Program-made: the position numbers and the translations under genes
Notes under the pieces: model-generated
Seen by the model: only the letters and a program-made list of their open reading frames with translations
Databases searched by the model: none
Told to the model about the DNA's origin: nothing
NCBI RefSeq assembly: GCF_002933855.1
Contig: NZ_BFAQ01000047.1
Location: forward strand, 86,691 to 150,690
DNA from: Vibrio penaeicida
GTDB taxonomy: Bacteria > Pseudomonadota > Gammaproteobacteria > Enterobacterales > Vibrionaceae
Direction: 5' to 3'
Length of the DNA: 64,000 bases
Shown: one piece after another, positions 7,734 to 17,100 of the stretch
Layout: each line of letters starts with the position of its first letter
How positions within the stretch are numbered: the stretch's first letter is position 1

Positions 7734-9503
7734 CTACGCTGTTACTGCTTTAAGTTCGGCGTGTTTTTTTAGCGCAACATATCCAAACCCAGTTAATGCT
7801 GTTCCTGCAGCGATAGCGGCTAAATACATAAAAACTTGGCTGATGGCGTTTGGAATTAACAAGACGAAAAGCCCACCGTGCGGCGCAAGCAGTTCGGCAC
7901 CAAACAGCATAGATAGTGCTCCGGTTAAAGCCCCACCCGCCATGCAAGCAGGAATTACGCGCATTGGGTCTTTAGCCGCAAACGGAATGGCACCTTCAGA
8001 AATAAAGCACAGCCCGAGCACAAAGGATGCTTTTCCGGCTTCTCTTTCACTCGCGTCGAACTTATCTTTAGCGAGGAACGTCGCCAGCCCCATACCTAGT
8101 GCCGGAACCATGCCTGCCGCCATAACTGCCGCCATTGGTGCGTATGTTTCTGTTGCAAGTAAACCCACGCCAAAGGTATACGCCGCTTTATTAACAGGGC
8201 CGCCCAAGTCGAAGCACATCATTGCGCCCAATATAATTCCGAGTAAAACAGCGTTGGTTGAACCCATGGTGTTAAGGAACTCTGTTAACGCGTTCATTGC
8301 ACTGGAAACAGGGGTGCCGACAACGTATATCATAATCAAACCGGTAAACAAGCTTGCAACTAGCGGGATGATCAAAATGAGTTTTAATGCTTCCATCGAC
8401 TGTGGCAGCGACACTTTGTCAGCTAACCATTTTGCCGAATAACCGGCAATGAAACCTGCAGCGATACCACCCAAGAACCCCGCGCCAGTTGAACTTGCGA
8501 GCATGCCCCCTATCAAACCGGGCGCCAGTCCAGGTCTGTCTGCAATGGAGAAGGCGATGAATCCAGCTAAGATTGGCACCATTAATGCGAAGGCTGAGCC
8601 TCCTCCAATCGTCATTAGTGCTGCAGCGAGAGTCCCTTCTTCTTTGAACGCTTCTATGCCAAATACAAATGAAAGGGCAATGGCTAAACCGCCTGCGACG
8701 ACTAAAGGCAGCATATGCGATACACCAGTCATTAGGTGTTTGTAAGCGCCTGTTTTTTCTTTTTTAAAGTTTGCTGAAGATGCATTGCCAGAGTGGGTAT
8801 AGATCGAAGCTTCTTTAAAAGCCAACGCCACTTCTTGCTTGGTCTTTTTCAGAGCTAACCCTGTACTCGTGCGATACAGAAGTTTACCGTTAAAGCGTTC
8901 CAGTGGTACTTCTATATCAGCAGCGATGATCACGAGATCCGCGTTTGCGATGTCTTCGTCTGTTAATTGATTCTTTGCGCCAACTGAACCACGAGTTTCC
9001 ACTTTAATGTTGTGCCCTAAGCGCTTGCCTTCTTCCTCTAACGCTTCTGCTGCCATAAATGTGTGGGCAACGCCAGTAGGGCAAGCAGTGATGGCAACAA
9101 TGTTTTTAGCTCGTTTTTCTGAACTGTGGGAGCCTGTGCCGTTATGGGATGATTTATTTGCAACAACATCGGGCTTTGTGGCTTTTTCTTCGGTGAGTAC
9201 TTCCGCTTTTTCTACCGCATTTTTAAGCCACGCTTGTGGGTTCTCCATTACGGAATTGATGGGCTGTTGATACACTTTTTTCCCAATAAATCGTTGGTTA
9301 TCGAAGCCATCATAGCCAGCTATGATAATGACATCGGACCCGTTAATGATATCTTGAGACAATAAATCAACTTGGCGAATGGTTGAATGGCACTCTACGT
9401 TGGCGTTAAGCCCCAACGTTTTTGCGGCATTCTTTAACAATCCGGAAGCAATAATGGTGTTAGCCACACCACTTGGGCAAGCAGTAACAATAGAGATGTT
9501 CAT
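7734..9503 (-). CDS. fruA: Fructose-specific PTS permease EIIB'BC
   Basis: Imports fructose and phosphorylates it to fructose 1-phosphate. Order: a vestigial EIIB' domain (1-100, VTACPSGVANT with Cys9), a linker, the active EIIB (about 130-235, ITACPTGVAHTF with phospho-accepting Cys141), then the membrane EIIC (about 250-580) with many hydrophobic helices. Length 589 is usual for FruA. The start has AAAGGTCGAAACT upstream and lies 11 bp after the fruK stop. It is last in the fruB-fruK-fruA order, so phosphate flows HPr domain and EIIA of FruB to FruA. Regulated with the operon by FruR boxes at 11703-11864. Confidence 0.96.
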   Translation of the reverse strand: MNISIVTACPSGVANTIIASGLLKNAAKTLGLNANVECHSTIRQVDLLSQDIINGSDVIIIAGYDGFDNQRFIGKKVYQQPINSVMENPQAWLKNAVEKAEVLTEEKATKPDVVANKSSHNGTGSHSSEKRAKNIVAITACPTGVAHTFMAAEALEEEGKRLGHNIKVETRGSVGAKNQLTDEDIANADLVIIAADIEVPLERFNGKLLYRTSTGLALKKTKQEVALAFKEASIYTHSGNASSANFKKEKTGAYKHLMTGVSHMLPLVVAGGLAIALSFVFGIEAFKEEGTLAAALMTIGGGSAFALMVPILAGFIAFSIADRPGLAPGLIGGMLASSTGAGFLGGIAAGFIAGYSAKWLADKVSLPQSMEALKLILIIPLVASLFTGLIMIYVVGTPVSSAMNALTEFLNTMGSTNAVLLGIILGAMMCFDLGGPVNKAAYTFGVGLLATETYAPMAAVMAAGMVPALGMGLATFLAKDKFDASEREAGKASFVLGLCFISEGAIPFAAKDPMRVIPACMAGGALTGALSMLFGAELLAPHGGLFVLLIPNAISQVFMYLAAIAAGTALTGFGYVALKKHAELKAVTA

Positions 9504-9514
9504 AGTTTCGACCT

Positions 9515-10489
9515 TTAAAGTTTAGATATTTTTTTAATTGTTATTTTGTGTTGTAACGAGCTGACAGTGTTGAGATCGGATACCCCAACACCCACCTGCG
9601 ATACGGCTAAAGCCGATAAGGCGGTAGCGAATGACAAGGTTTGTTCGTCGTTCCATTGGTTAAGATGCCCCCAACACATTCCTGCAACGAGAGTATCGCC
9701 CGCACCGACGGTGCTAACGATGTCGACTTTGGGCGGAGTAGAGTGCAGCCAATAATCAGCTCTGCGCCAAAGAACACCTTCAGCACCTAAAGAAATAACA
9801 AGGTTTTCTATAGGTAAAGAGTTTTTAGCAGACTGTGATTCTGCAATTAAGTTATCGAGAGCGGCTGAGGCATTTATGCATGCCTCTATGCTTGAAAGGG
9901 ATTGGTTAACTAAGTATCCCAACTCTTCCTCATTGGGCTTGATGAGCCAGGGGCTGGACTGAATGCCATGTGCCAGTGCTTCTCGGCTACTATCGAACAC
10001 GACTTTCTTACCAAGCTTGGTGAGCATTCCTATCCAGTTTGCGCATTCAAGCGGATCGACGCCACGTGGCAAACTGCCAGCGAGTACAAATAAATCGTGG
10101 CTTTTCGCGAGTTCTAAAAGCGTGTTTTCGAACCGGTGCTTATCTTCTTCTGAAACATTGACACCCGGGAAGTTGATGTCACTAACGGATTTGTCATGCT
10201 CTACTAACTTTACGTTTATGCGAGTTGCGCCTTCTACTCTGATGAACTGGTCATTCACATTAATATGATCGAAAAGCTGACAAAACATTTCTTGGTTATC
10301 TTTGCCCAAAAAGCCTGTCACTGTTACTTTTGCACCAAGTTCTCTGAGGACTCGCGCGACATTAACCCCTTTGCCAGCGGCATGAAATGCACTTTCATTG
10401 ACCAAGCTGACACTGCCTTGATTGAGTGTATCCAGCGTTCCAGTTAAATCGAGAGCCGGATTTAGGGTGATGGTGACTATATTTTTCAT
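9515..10489 (-). CDS. fruK: 1-phosphofructokinase
   Basis: Phosphorylates fructose 1-phosphate to fructose 1,6-bisphosphate with ATP, feeding glycolysis and removing the FruR effector. PfkB/ribokinase fold: an N-terminal VTITLNPALD start, a GKGVNVARVL substrate-binding segment, and the C-terminal signature GAGDTLVAGM holding the catalytic Asp. I chose the ATG at 10489 because AAGGAT lies at normal distance and the family starts MKNIVTIT; a GTG at 10504 would add five codons and overlap fruB. Four bases separate it from the fruB stop. Confidence 0.95.
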   Translation of the reverse strand: MKNIVTITLNPALDLTGTLDTLNQGSVSLVNESAFHAAGKGVNVARVLRELGAKVTVTGFLGKDNQEMFCQLFDHINVNDQFIRVEGATRINVKLVEHDKSVSDINFPGVNVSEEDKHRFENTLLELAKSHDLFVLAGSLPRGVDPLECANWIGMLTKLGKKVVFDSSREALAHGIQSSPWLIKPNEEELGYLVNQSLSSIEACINASAALDNLIAESQSAKNSLPIENLVISLGAEGVLWRRADYWLHSTPPKVDIVSTVGAGDTLVAGMCWGHLNQWNDEQTLSFATALSALAVSQVGVGVSDLNTVSSLQHKITIKKISKL

Positions 10490-10493
10490 CCGA

Positions 10494-11639
10494 TTATCCT
10501 TCACCTAAGCCGGATTCAATCGCGACACCAATGGCATCAAGTGCTTGCTGGGCGTCGGATCCCGAAGCCGTAAATTTCAATTCGTTGCCCCGTTTTACAC
10601 CTAAGGCAATCACTTTCATTAGGCTTTTGGCATTAGCGGGTTTTCCTTCACTATTAAGGTTTTCAACTTTTATTGTCGATTCAAATTTCTTGGCTTCTGC
10701 AACCAACATGGCACCTGGTCGTGCGTGCAGCCCATGTTCGTTTCTTATCTTGAAAACGGCTTCTAGTTCATTTGCGCTGGCTATTATTGAAGTTTCACTA
10801 TCGTTTTCTTTAGAAGAAAGCATCGCAAGCACCTGTGAAGGCGAGGAAGAGAAAAGAGTAGATTGCTCACCTCGTTCAATGATGCCTTGCAGAGCTGATA
10901 GGCAAGGAATGTGGGATTCATCGATGGCTACGACAGCGATGAGTGCCTTTACCTCTTTACCTTGGAAGGTGAAGGAATCGGTTACTGATACAAGCGAGAT
11001 CCCCGTATTTAGCACGCTTTTGTTAGAGCTCGCTATCCACAAACCTTGCCCTAAATGATTAGGTTCTGATGATAGAAGATCACCAATGGTGTTGTGGTCG
11101 CATTTTTCTTGATTCTTTAAGATTCCAGCGGCAACTGCAGTAAGTTGCACCATATCGGATGCGGGAAAATCCATAAGAATAGATGTTTTTTCCAGTACAG
11201 GTTTAGCCGAGTTTTTTCCATTCAAAATATCAAGAATTTCAATCGCCTTTGTAGCGCCTTTTAACTTTTCTTGTACTTCATCTTCTGAAAGCACATTGGT
11301 AAGTTGCTTTAGGATGCCCAAATGTTCGTCAGACTGAGCGGCAATGCCAATGACAAGATAAGCGATGTTGCCATTTCCCCAATCGATACCTTTAGGAAAA
11401 TGGTGGATGCTGACGCCCGTTTTCTTGACTAAGTCGCGTGTTTGGGTAGTTCCATGGGGGATGGCAATGCCGTTTCCAAGGTAGGTGGAAGACTGAGATT
11501 CGCGCTCCAACATCCCTTCTACATAGCTTGGTGACACCAACCCTTTTACGTTCAAAGCGGTCGCAACCAATTGAACGGCTTGCGGTTTAGAATTGGCTTG
11601 GCAATCTAAAGTAATGTCGCTTTCTTTCAATGTCAGCAT
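10494..11639 (-). CDS. fruB: Fructose PTS diphosphoryl transfer protein, EIIA-HPr fusion
   Basis: Cytoplasmic phosphocarrier that receives phosphate from enzyme I on its own HPr domain and hands it to its EIIA domain and then FruA. EIIA spans about 1-145 with His62 in AIPHGTT; a central linker domain follows; the HPr-like FPr domain occupies about 296-380 with His305 in HGLHARPGA. The ATG at 11639 has GAGG seven bases upstream and the expected MLTLKESDIT start; the longer frame to 11681 has no good site. First gene of fruBKA, it faces cra/fruR across a 296-bp region with three FruR boxes. Confidence 0.95.
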   Translation of the reverse strand: MLTLKESDITLDCQANSKPQAVQLVATALNVKGLVSPSYVEGMLERESQSSTYLGNGIAIPHGTTQTRDLVKKTGVSIHHFPKGIDWGNGNIAYLVIGIAAQSDEHLGILKQLTNVLSEDEVQEKLKGATKAIEILDILNGKNSAKPVLEKTSILMDFPASDMVQLTAVAAGILKNQEKCDHNTIGDLLSSEPNHLGQGLWIASSNKSVLNTGISLVSVTDSFTFQGKEVKALIAVVAIDESHIPCLSALQGIIERGEQSTLFSSSPSQVLAMLSSKENDSETSIIASANELEAVFKIRNEHGLHARPGAMLVAEAKKFESTIKVENLNSEGKPANAKSLMKVIALGVKRGNELKFTASGSDAQQALDAIGVAIESGLGEG

Positions 11640-11702
11640 GGAGACCTCGTAAAGTAGTTTCATGAATCGATGGCTGATCACGACTCACTGTGTTGTAAGT
11701 TA

Positions 11703-11718
11703 GCTGAATCGGTTCAGC
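11703..11718. promoter_or_regulatory. FruR/Cra operator, box 1
   Basis: Palindromic GCTGAATCGGTTCAGC, matching the GCTGAAnnnnTTCAGC form of Cra/FruR operators. It lies 64 bp upstream of the fruB start. Confidence 0.85.
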
Positions 11719-11826
11719 TTTTTGGTCAAAAAAATTCAGCAAACGCTGTCCTTGTGTAACCGAACATGTTTATGCGCATCAAGTGGGTGCTTACAGGAGC
11801 GGCTCTCGTTCACATTTTGCTGTTTT

Positions 11827-11842
11827 GCTGAATCCTTTCAGC
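11827..11842. promoter_or_regulatory. FruR/Cra operator, box 2
   Basis: GCTGAATCCTTTCAGC, same palindrome as box 1, about 94 bp before the cra start. Confidence 0.85.
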
Positions 11843-11848
11843 TTTTAT

Positions 11849-11864
11849 ACTGAAACGATTCAGC
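11849..11864. promoter_or_regulatory. FruR/Cra operator, box 3
   Basis: ACTGAAACGATTCAGC. Its centre is 22 bp from that of box 2, so both lie on roughly the same DNA face. It is about 72 bp before the cra start and matches the E. coli Cra core TGAAACGnTTCA best. Confidence 0.85.
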
Positions 11865-11935
11865 TTATAATTCAAACCTAAAATATCATCAGGATCGCGA
11901 ATTATGATCCATCGCACACAACAACAGGGTTCAAT

Positions 11936-12916
11936 ATGACACTCGATGAAATAGCAAAACTGGCTGGCGTTTCAAAAACAACAGCAAGTTACGTGATAAA
12001 CGGGAAAGCTCAGAAATACCGTATCAGTGAAAAAACCCAGATAAAAGTGATGGCAGTAGTAGAAGAGCACCAGTTTCGTCCCGATCATGCGGCATCAGCA
12101 TTGCGAGCAGGCAGTAGCCGTTCTTTTGGGTTAGTGATTCCTGATCTAGAAAACACCAGTTACGCTAGGTTAGCGAAATTGCTAGAAGCGCAATCGAGAA
12201 ATGCCGGTTTTCAGATTTTAATAGGGTGTTCTGATGATGACCCAGAGACTGAAAAAAAAGTCGTAAATGCGCTCATTAGCCGGAGAATAGATGCACTCTT
12301 TGTCGCCAGTGCTATTGCAGAGGGTTCAGATTTTTATTGTCAGGTTCAGAAAAGTGGAACCCCAGTTATTGCCATTGACCGAGCATTAGACGATGAGCAT
12401 TTCGCCTGCGTAATCAGTGAGGACTTTGAAGGAGCTAAGTCACTAACAGAATCAATTATGAGTCGCTCTGTAAAATCGGTAGGGTTGCTGGGCGCAATGT
12501 CAGAACTGAATGTTTCCAAAGAACGTGAAATGGGCTTTTTAAAAGCGGTGGGCAATCATAATTGTAAGGTGTACAAAGCCTATGGTGACCATTTTAATCG
12601 CGAGAACGGGCGCGCCCTTTTTTCAGACTGGATAAAAATGGGTACCGTTCCAGATGCCATTGTAGTGACTTCTTATACTCTGTTGGAAGGCATTCTTGAT
12701 GCTTTGCTCGATAAACCTGTATTGCTGAACACGATAAAACTCGGCACTTTTGGTGATAATAGGCTGCTGGATTTTTTACCCATCAAAGTTAATTCCTTAC
12801 CACAACAATTTGAATTAATTGCAGATAGTGCAATGGAACTTGCCTTAAATGCATCTGCAAAGCGTTATCAATCTGGGTTGGAGTTTATTAATCGACGATT
12901 GGTAATTAGGAAGTAG
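11936..12916 (+). CDS. cra: LacI-family fructose repressor/activator Cra (FruR)
   Basis: DNA-binding regulator responding to fructose 1-phosphate. An N-terminal LacI helix-turn-helix (LDEIAKLAGVSKTTASYVIN, residues 3-22) precedes a periplasmic-binding-protein-like effector domain. Segments SFGLVIPDLENTSYARLA, IAIDRALDDEHF and FGDNRLLDFL line up with E. coli Cra. It is divergent from fruBKA and shares a control region with three GCTGAA/TTCAGC boxes, one pair close to its own promoter, which suggests autoregulation. In V. cholerae FruR has been reported to activate the fru operon with fructose 1-phosphate, so the effect here may not be simple repression. Confidence 0.93.
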   Translation: MTLDEIAKLAGVSKTTASYVINGKAQKYRISEKTQIKVMAVVEEHQFRPDHAASALRAGSSRSFGLVIPDLENTSYARLAKLLEAQSRNAGFQILIGCSDDDPETEKKVVNALISRRIDALFVASAIAEGSDFYCQVQKSGTPVIAIDRALDDEHFACVISEDFEGAKSLTESIMSRSVKSVGLLGAMSELNVSKEREMGFLKAVGNHNCKVYKAYGDHFNRENGRALFSDWIKMGTVPDAIVVTSYTLLEGILDALLDKPVLLNTIKLGTFGDNRLLDFLPIKVNSLPQQFELIADSAMELALNASAKRYQSGLEFINRRLVIRK

Positions 12917-13025
12917 CCTATGCTTTTTTTAGCGTCGATTCTAAAACGTCTTAAATAACTCTATTTATTAACGGAATAGCACGTCAAAATCCAAAATTTT
13001 AAGCACTCTCTATGATTACGTCGAG

Positions 13026-13799
13026 TTGGAAATGTCGCGAGCAAGCGAGGTCGAAATCGAAGCTTACAAAGCGAAAAAGAGAAACCTCATGTTGGCAAAT
13101 TTGGAATTAGCACCAGCCGAGCTTACCAAAATCAGGCAAGAGGGCTTACCACCACATCAAGCCCAAAATCCAATCTTAGGTAGTATCGCTTGGGTTCATA
13201 ATTTTCAAAATGGCGATTCTATGGAGTTAAGAACAATAATTGGCTATTACGACTTTCTATCCATAGAAGCTTCTCGGTTTAAGGATTCCAACGCCACGTT
13301 TTTAGATACAAGAATTCGGACAGATGGCCAAAAGGCTTGGCTGCACTCGTTTGATTTTTTGAACATCGCGGCGTTGAATATTTTGGACGTCGATTTGTTT
13401 GAAGAGTCACGCTGGGCATGGAGTACGCGCGTTACGATTGAACAAGCGGATCTGAATACTCAAAATGATGAGAGATTTAGACTGTATTCGGGCTTCGGTT
13501 TTGCAACACGGATTTTTGGGGAAGCGGCAATATATGCTATGCCGACAGTAAGAGCTGATGCGACCCAAGCTAGCGATTCTTACATCGGCATAGACTTGGG
13601 GCTCCTCTATACGGCAAACAGTATCTGGAAGTCGCATTTGAAACTCACTCCTTATGTGAGTGTTAATCGTCGCCCACCAACAGCCTTTAAGCTTAGTTGG
13701 GAAAACAGGTTTGGTGACAACGCAAATTGGGACATACGAGTAAAAATCGATCACGATAATCAAACTGAAGTAATGGTATCGAGCAACTGGTATTTCTGA
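13026..13799 (+). CDS. Truncated C-terminal remnant, DUF4105-like / outer-membrane-type protein
   Basis: A 257-codon frame from a TTG at 13026, with no ribosome-binding site. The open frame extends back to 12972, and the upstream residues (KILSTLYDYVELEMSRA) look like authentic protein, so a longer gene has probably lost its beginning. The remaining part is rich in alternating hydrophobic/polar strands and ends in Trp-Tyr-Phe, typical of a beta-barrel. The segment around FDFLNIAALN resembles, from memory, the C-terminal domain of DUF4105 proteins of about 600 residues; that assignment is weak. I treat it as a probable pseudogene; function unknown. Confidence 0.45.
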   Translation: MEMSRASEVEIEAYKAKKRNLMLANLELAPAELTKIRQEGLPPHQAQNPILGSIAWVHNFQNGDSMELRTIIGYYDFLSIEASRFKDSNATFLDTRIRTDGQKAWLHSFDFLNIAALNILDVDLFEESRWAWSTRVTIEQADLNTQNDERFRLYSGFGFATRIFGEAAIYAMPTVRADATQASDSYIGIDLGLLYTANSIWKSHLKLTPYVSVNRRPPTAFKLSWENRFGDNANWDIRVKIDHDNQTEVMVSSNWYF

Positions 13800-14134
13800 T
13801 GCTTATTTGATGTGTTTGATTGATGGCAGTGATTTGAACCAAAACAGAAATCTCATGACCAAAAGTGAGAATCATTTTCATGTAAAGTGATCTGCTTCTC
13901 ACTTATGAGCTGTTTATAAAATAAAAATTTTGTTTGGTATTCCATATTAAATCGATTGCATTTTAGGTGTGTGATTATTCCCTTCCTATTTTTTTCCTTC
14001 TTATTCAGCTATTTCCAAATAAAACCTCAATAAAACATACAAATTAAAAGTGTGATTTTCGCCGAACTTTGAGTTCTATACTTTTTTCTTATCGCAAGGT
14101 TTCTTATCCCCAAACAAACTAGGGAAGAATAATA
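13800..14134. other. Gene-free stretch with a Fur-like box, upstream of the chemoreceptor gene
   Basis: About 335 bp, AT-rich. It holds a Fur-type palindrome (13866-13880) and, near 14041-14065, an AT-rich stretch with GCCGAACT that only loosely resembles a flagellar sigma-28 promoter. No ORF seen. Confidence 0.4.
13866..13880. promoter_or_regulatory. Candidate Fur box
   Basis: TGAGAATCATTTTCA matches the 7-1-7 Fur consensus TGATAATnATTATCA at 12 of 14 specified positions. It lies 255 bp before the chemoreceptor start and 66 bp after the truncated remnant, so its target is unclear. Confidence 0.5.
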
Positions 14135-17100
14135 ATGGAAAATACAACGAGATCTTTGCAGTTGTTGAAGACGCTCAAAGCCAAGCTTATTGCGGCATTT
14201 ACCGCAGTTTTGCTGACTCTGGCTATCATTGGGCTTACTTCGTACTTGGCTTTAACAACAGCGTCAGATGGCTTTAAGAATTACCGCGAGTTGGCAAGAG
14301 ACAGTAACCTTGCCGGCATTCTTCAATCGAACATGTTGATGGTAAGAATGAACGTAAAAGACTTCTTACTCACCGGCAGCCAGAAGGATATAGACCAATA
14401 CAACGATTACTTTCAAGAGGTTGAAAGCCTTTTAAACGTTGCCGACAAGGAGATCAACAAGCCTGAAAGGGCAACAATGGTCAAAGAGCTAAACAAAGAA
14501 ATCCACAGCTACAACGAAACGTTTGACGTCATAAAGCGTTATCGTGTTGAGCGCAATGAGCTAGTCAATGAGGTATTGAATGTTCGTGGACCAAAAATGG
14601 AGAAAAATCTTACTGCACTGATGCTGAGTGCATCAGAGAATGCCAACTCGGAACTTGCGTATCGCACTGGCTTAGCGATGCGTAACTTATTGCTCGCACG
14701 TTTGTATGTGATCAAGTATCTCGAAAGTAACGAAACGTCGGCTGCTGAAAGGGTAAGATTTGAATTCAACAACTTTGACAAAGAAATTCAAGAACTCCGT
14801 ACCCTTATTGATTCGTCTTCCGATCTCACTTTGGTGTCTGAAACGTCGGCAATGGAAAAAGAATACATGGACGCTTTTGAAAGCGTTGTCGGTATTATTG
14901 TTGATCGAAATAGCAAAGTGAGTAATACGCTGGATGTGATTGGCCCGCAGTTTGCTGCATTGGTTGAAGACTTAAAACTGTCGGTTAAGAACGATCAGGA
15001 TCAGCTTGGACCGGAGCTCAAAGCTAAAAATGAAAATGCAGTCAACACTATTGTGATTGTGTTTGTTGTCGCGCTTCTGGTTAGTGTTGGTATTGTCTTC
15101 CTTCTAACGAAAGTCGTTATGCGTCAATTGGGTAAAGACCCGAGTGAACTCGCCCAAATAGCAAACGCCATTTCTCGCGGCGAATTGGACGAGAAATACG
15201 ATGAGCGCGAACCTGAAGGTGTCTTTTTATCCATGCTAAAAATGCGTGATAACTTGCGCATAGGTAGAGAAAAAGAGAAAGAAGAACGCAGAATAGCGGG
15301 CACGAATGCGCGCATTAAAAACGCTTTAGACAACGCCAGTTCCAACGTAATGATTGCTGATCGTAATTATAACGTTATCTACATGAATGACTCTATCTTG
15401 AGCATGATGAAAGAGGCGGAATCGGATATCCAGAAAGATGTTTCAGGGTTTGATCATCAATCGCTGATGGGGAATCCCATCGATAAACACCTCAAATATT
15501 TTGCTGAGAAAAAAACAACCTTCGATCATTTAACTCAAACCTTCAAAGATGAATTGGAAATCGGAGGGCGAACGTTTGCATTGGTTGCAAGCCCGGTCAT
15601 TGTCGATAATCAAAGAGTCGGAACGGTTGTTGAGTGGGATGACCGAACAGAATATCTCGCGCAGGAGCACGAGAAAGCACGCGTCGCTTCAGAAAATGCT
15701 CGCGTGAAATACGCCCTAGATGGTTCGTCAGGCAAAGTGATGATCGTAGACACAAATTACGATGTCATTTATCTCAATGATGCGGTTAAGTCGATGATGG
15801 AGAGGGCTTCGAGAGATATCCGTAACGATGTAAGAGATTTCGATGTGAAGGGCATAAGCGGCCATAAAATCGATAGGTACTTCCGTGCTTTCACTGAGCA
15901 TCTGCCACGTTTAGATAAGCTCACTAATACATTTGAACACGAAATCATTGTTGGCGGTCATACGTTTGCAATTGTGGCTAACCCTGTTTCGGTGAATGGA
16001 ACACGGGTAGGTACCGTTGTAGAGTGGGATGATCGTACAGATTGGTTGGCGGAAGAGCGTGAAAAAGCGCGAGTTGCATCAGAAAATGCTCGTGTTAAAT
16101 ATGCTCTTGATAGTGTATCTGGCAACGTGATGATTGCGGATCCTGAACTCAAAGTTATCTATGCCAACAAAGCGCTCGAAGAAATGATGCGTATGGCGGA
16201 GCCGGACATAAGACAACAAATACCCGAGTTTAAACTGGATGGTTTGCATGGTATTGATGTAGCGAAATTCTTCAAAAATCCAATTCAACAACGTGGCACG
16301 TTGAGCCAACTTAAAAACACCGATCGATCCGTGGAAGATATCGGTAACCGCGTGTTTGCCCTTACTTCGAATCCGATTGAAGTAGACGGCAAACGGATTG
16401 GAACGGTTGTGGAGTGGGTTGATAGGACTGCAGAAGTTAACATTGAAAAAGAAATCGATGAAATTGTGATGGCGGCATCCAATGGCGATTTGAGCAAAAA
16501 AATTAACATAGATGGCAAAGAAGGGTTCTTCGGTAACTTGAGCATGGGGCTTAACGACTTGGTGAGTACAGTCGAAGTCGCAATGAACGATGTAATGAAT
16601 ACCTTAGGTGCTATGGCGAAAGGGGATCTGACGTCGCGTATTACCAACGACTATCAAGGCAGCTTTGGTAAATTGAAAGAAGACACGAATGCGACTGCAG
16701 AAAAGCTAACAGAAGTGATCAGCAGCATTCGTACATCGGCAAATTCGGTTTCTCAAGGCGCGAACGAAATCGCTCAAGGCAATACCGATTTAAGCCAGCG
16801 CACAGAGGCTCAAGCATCTAATCTTGAAGAAACATCAGCCAGTATGGAGCAAATGACGGGCACTGTGAAACAAAGCTCGGAACGTGCGGAAAATGCTAAT
16901 GAGCTCTCGAAAGAAGCGGAGCTGCAAGCTGAGAAAGGTGGCAAGGTTGTCGACCAAGCCGTCGCAGCGATGAAAGAGATCAATAGCTCCAGTAAAGAGA
17001 TTTCAGAGATCATAGGCGTCATCGATGAAATTGCCTTCCAAACCAATCTATTAGCTTTGAATGCAGCAGTCGAAGCCGCAAGGGCCGGCGAACAAGGAAG

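Noticed and set aside
7843..8745. Long open frames on the plus strand inside fruA
   Set aside because: They are antisense shadows of the fruA coding sequence, explained by its codon composition.
14041..14065. Possible flagellar sigma-28 promoter (TAAA...GCCGAACT) before the chemoreceptor gene
   Set aside because: The spacer between the TAAA and GCCG parts is about 12 instead of 15, and the -10 part has mismatches.
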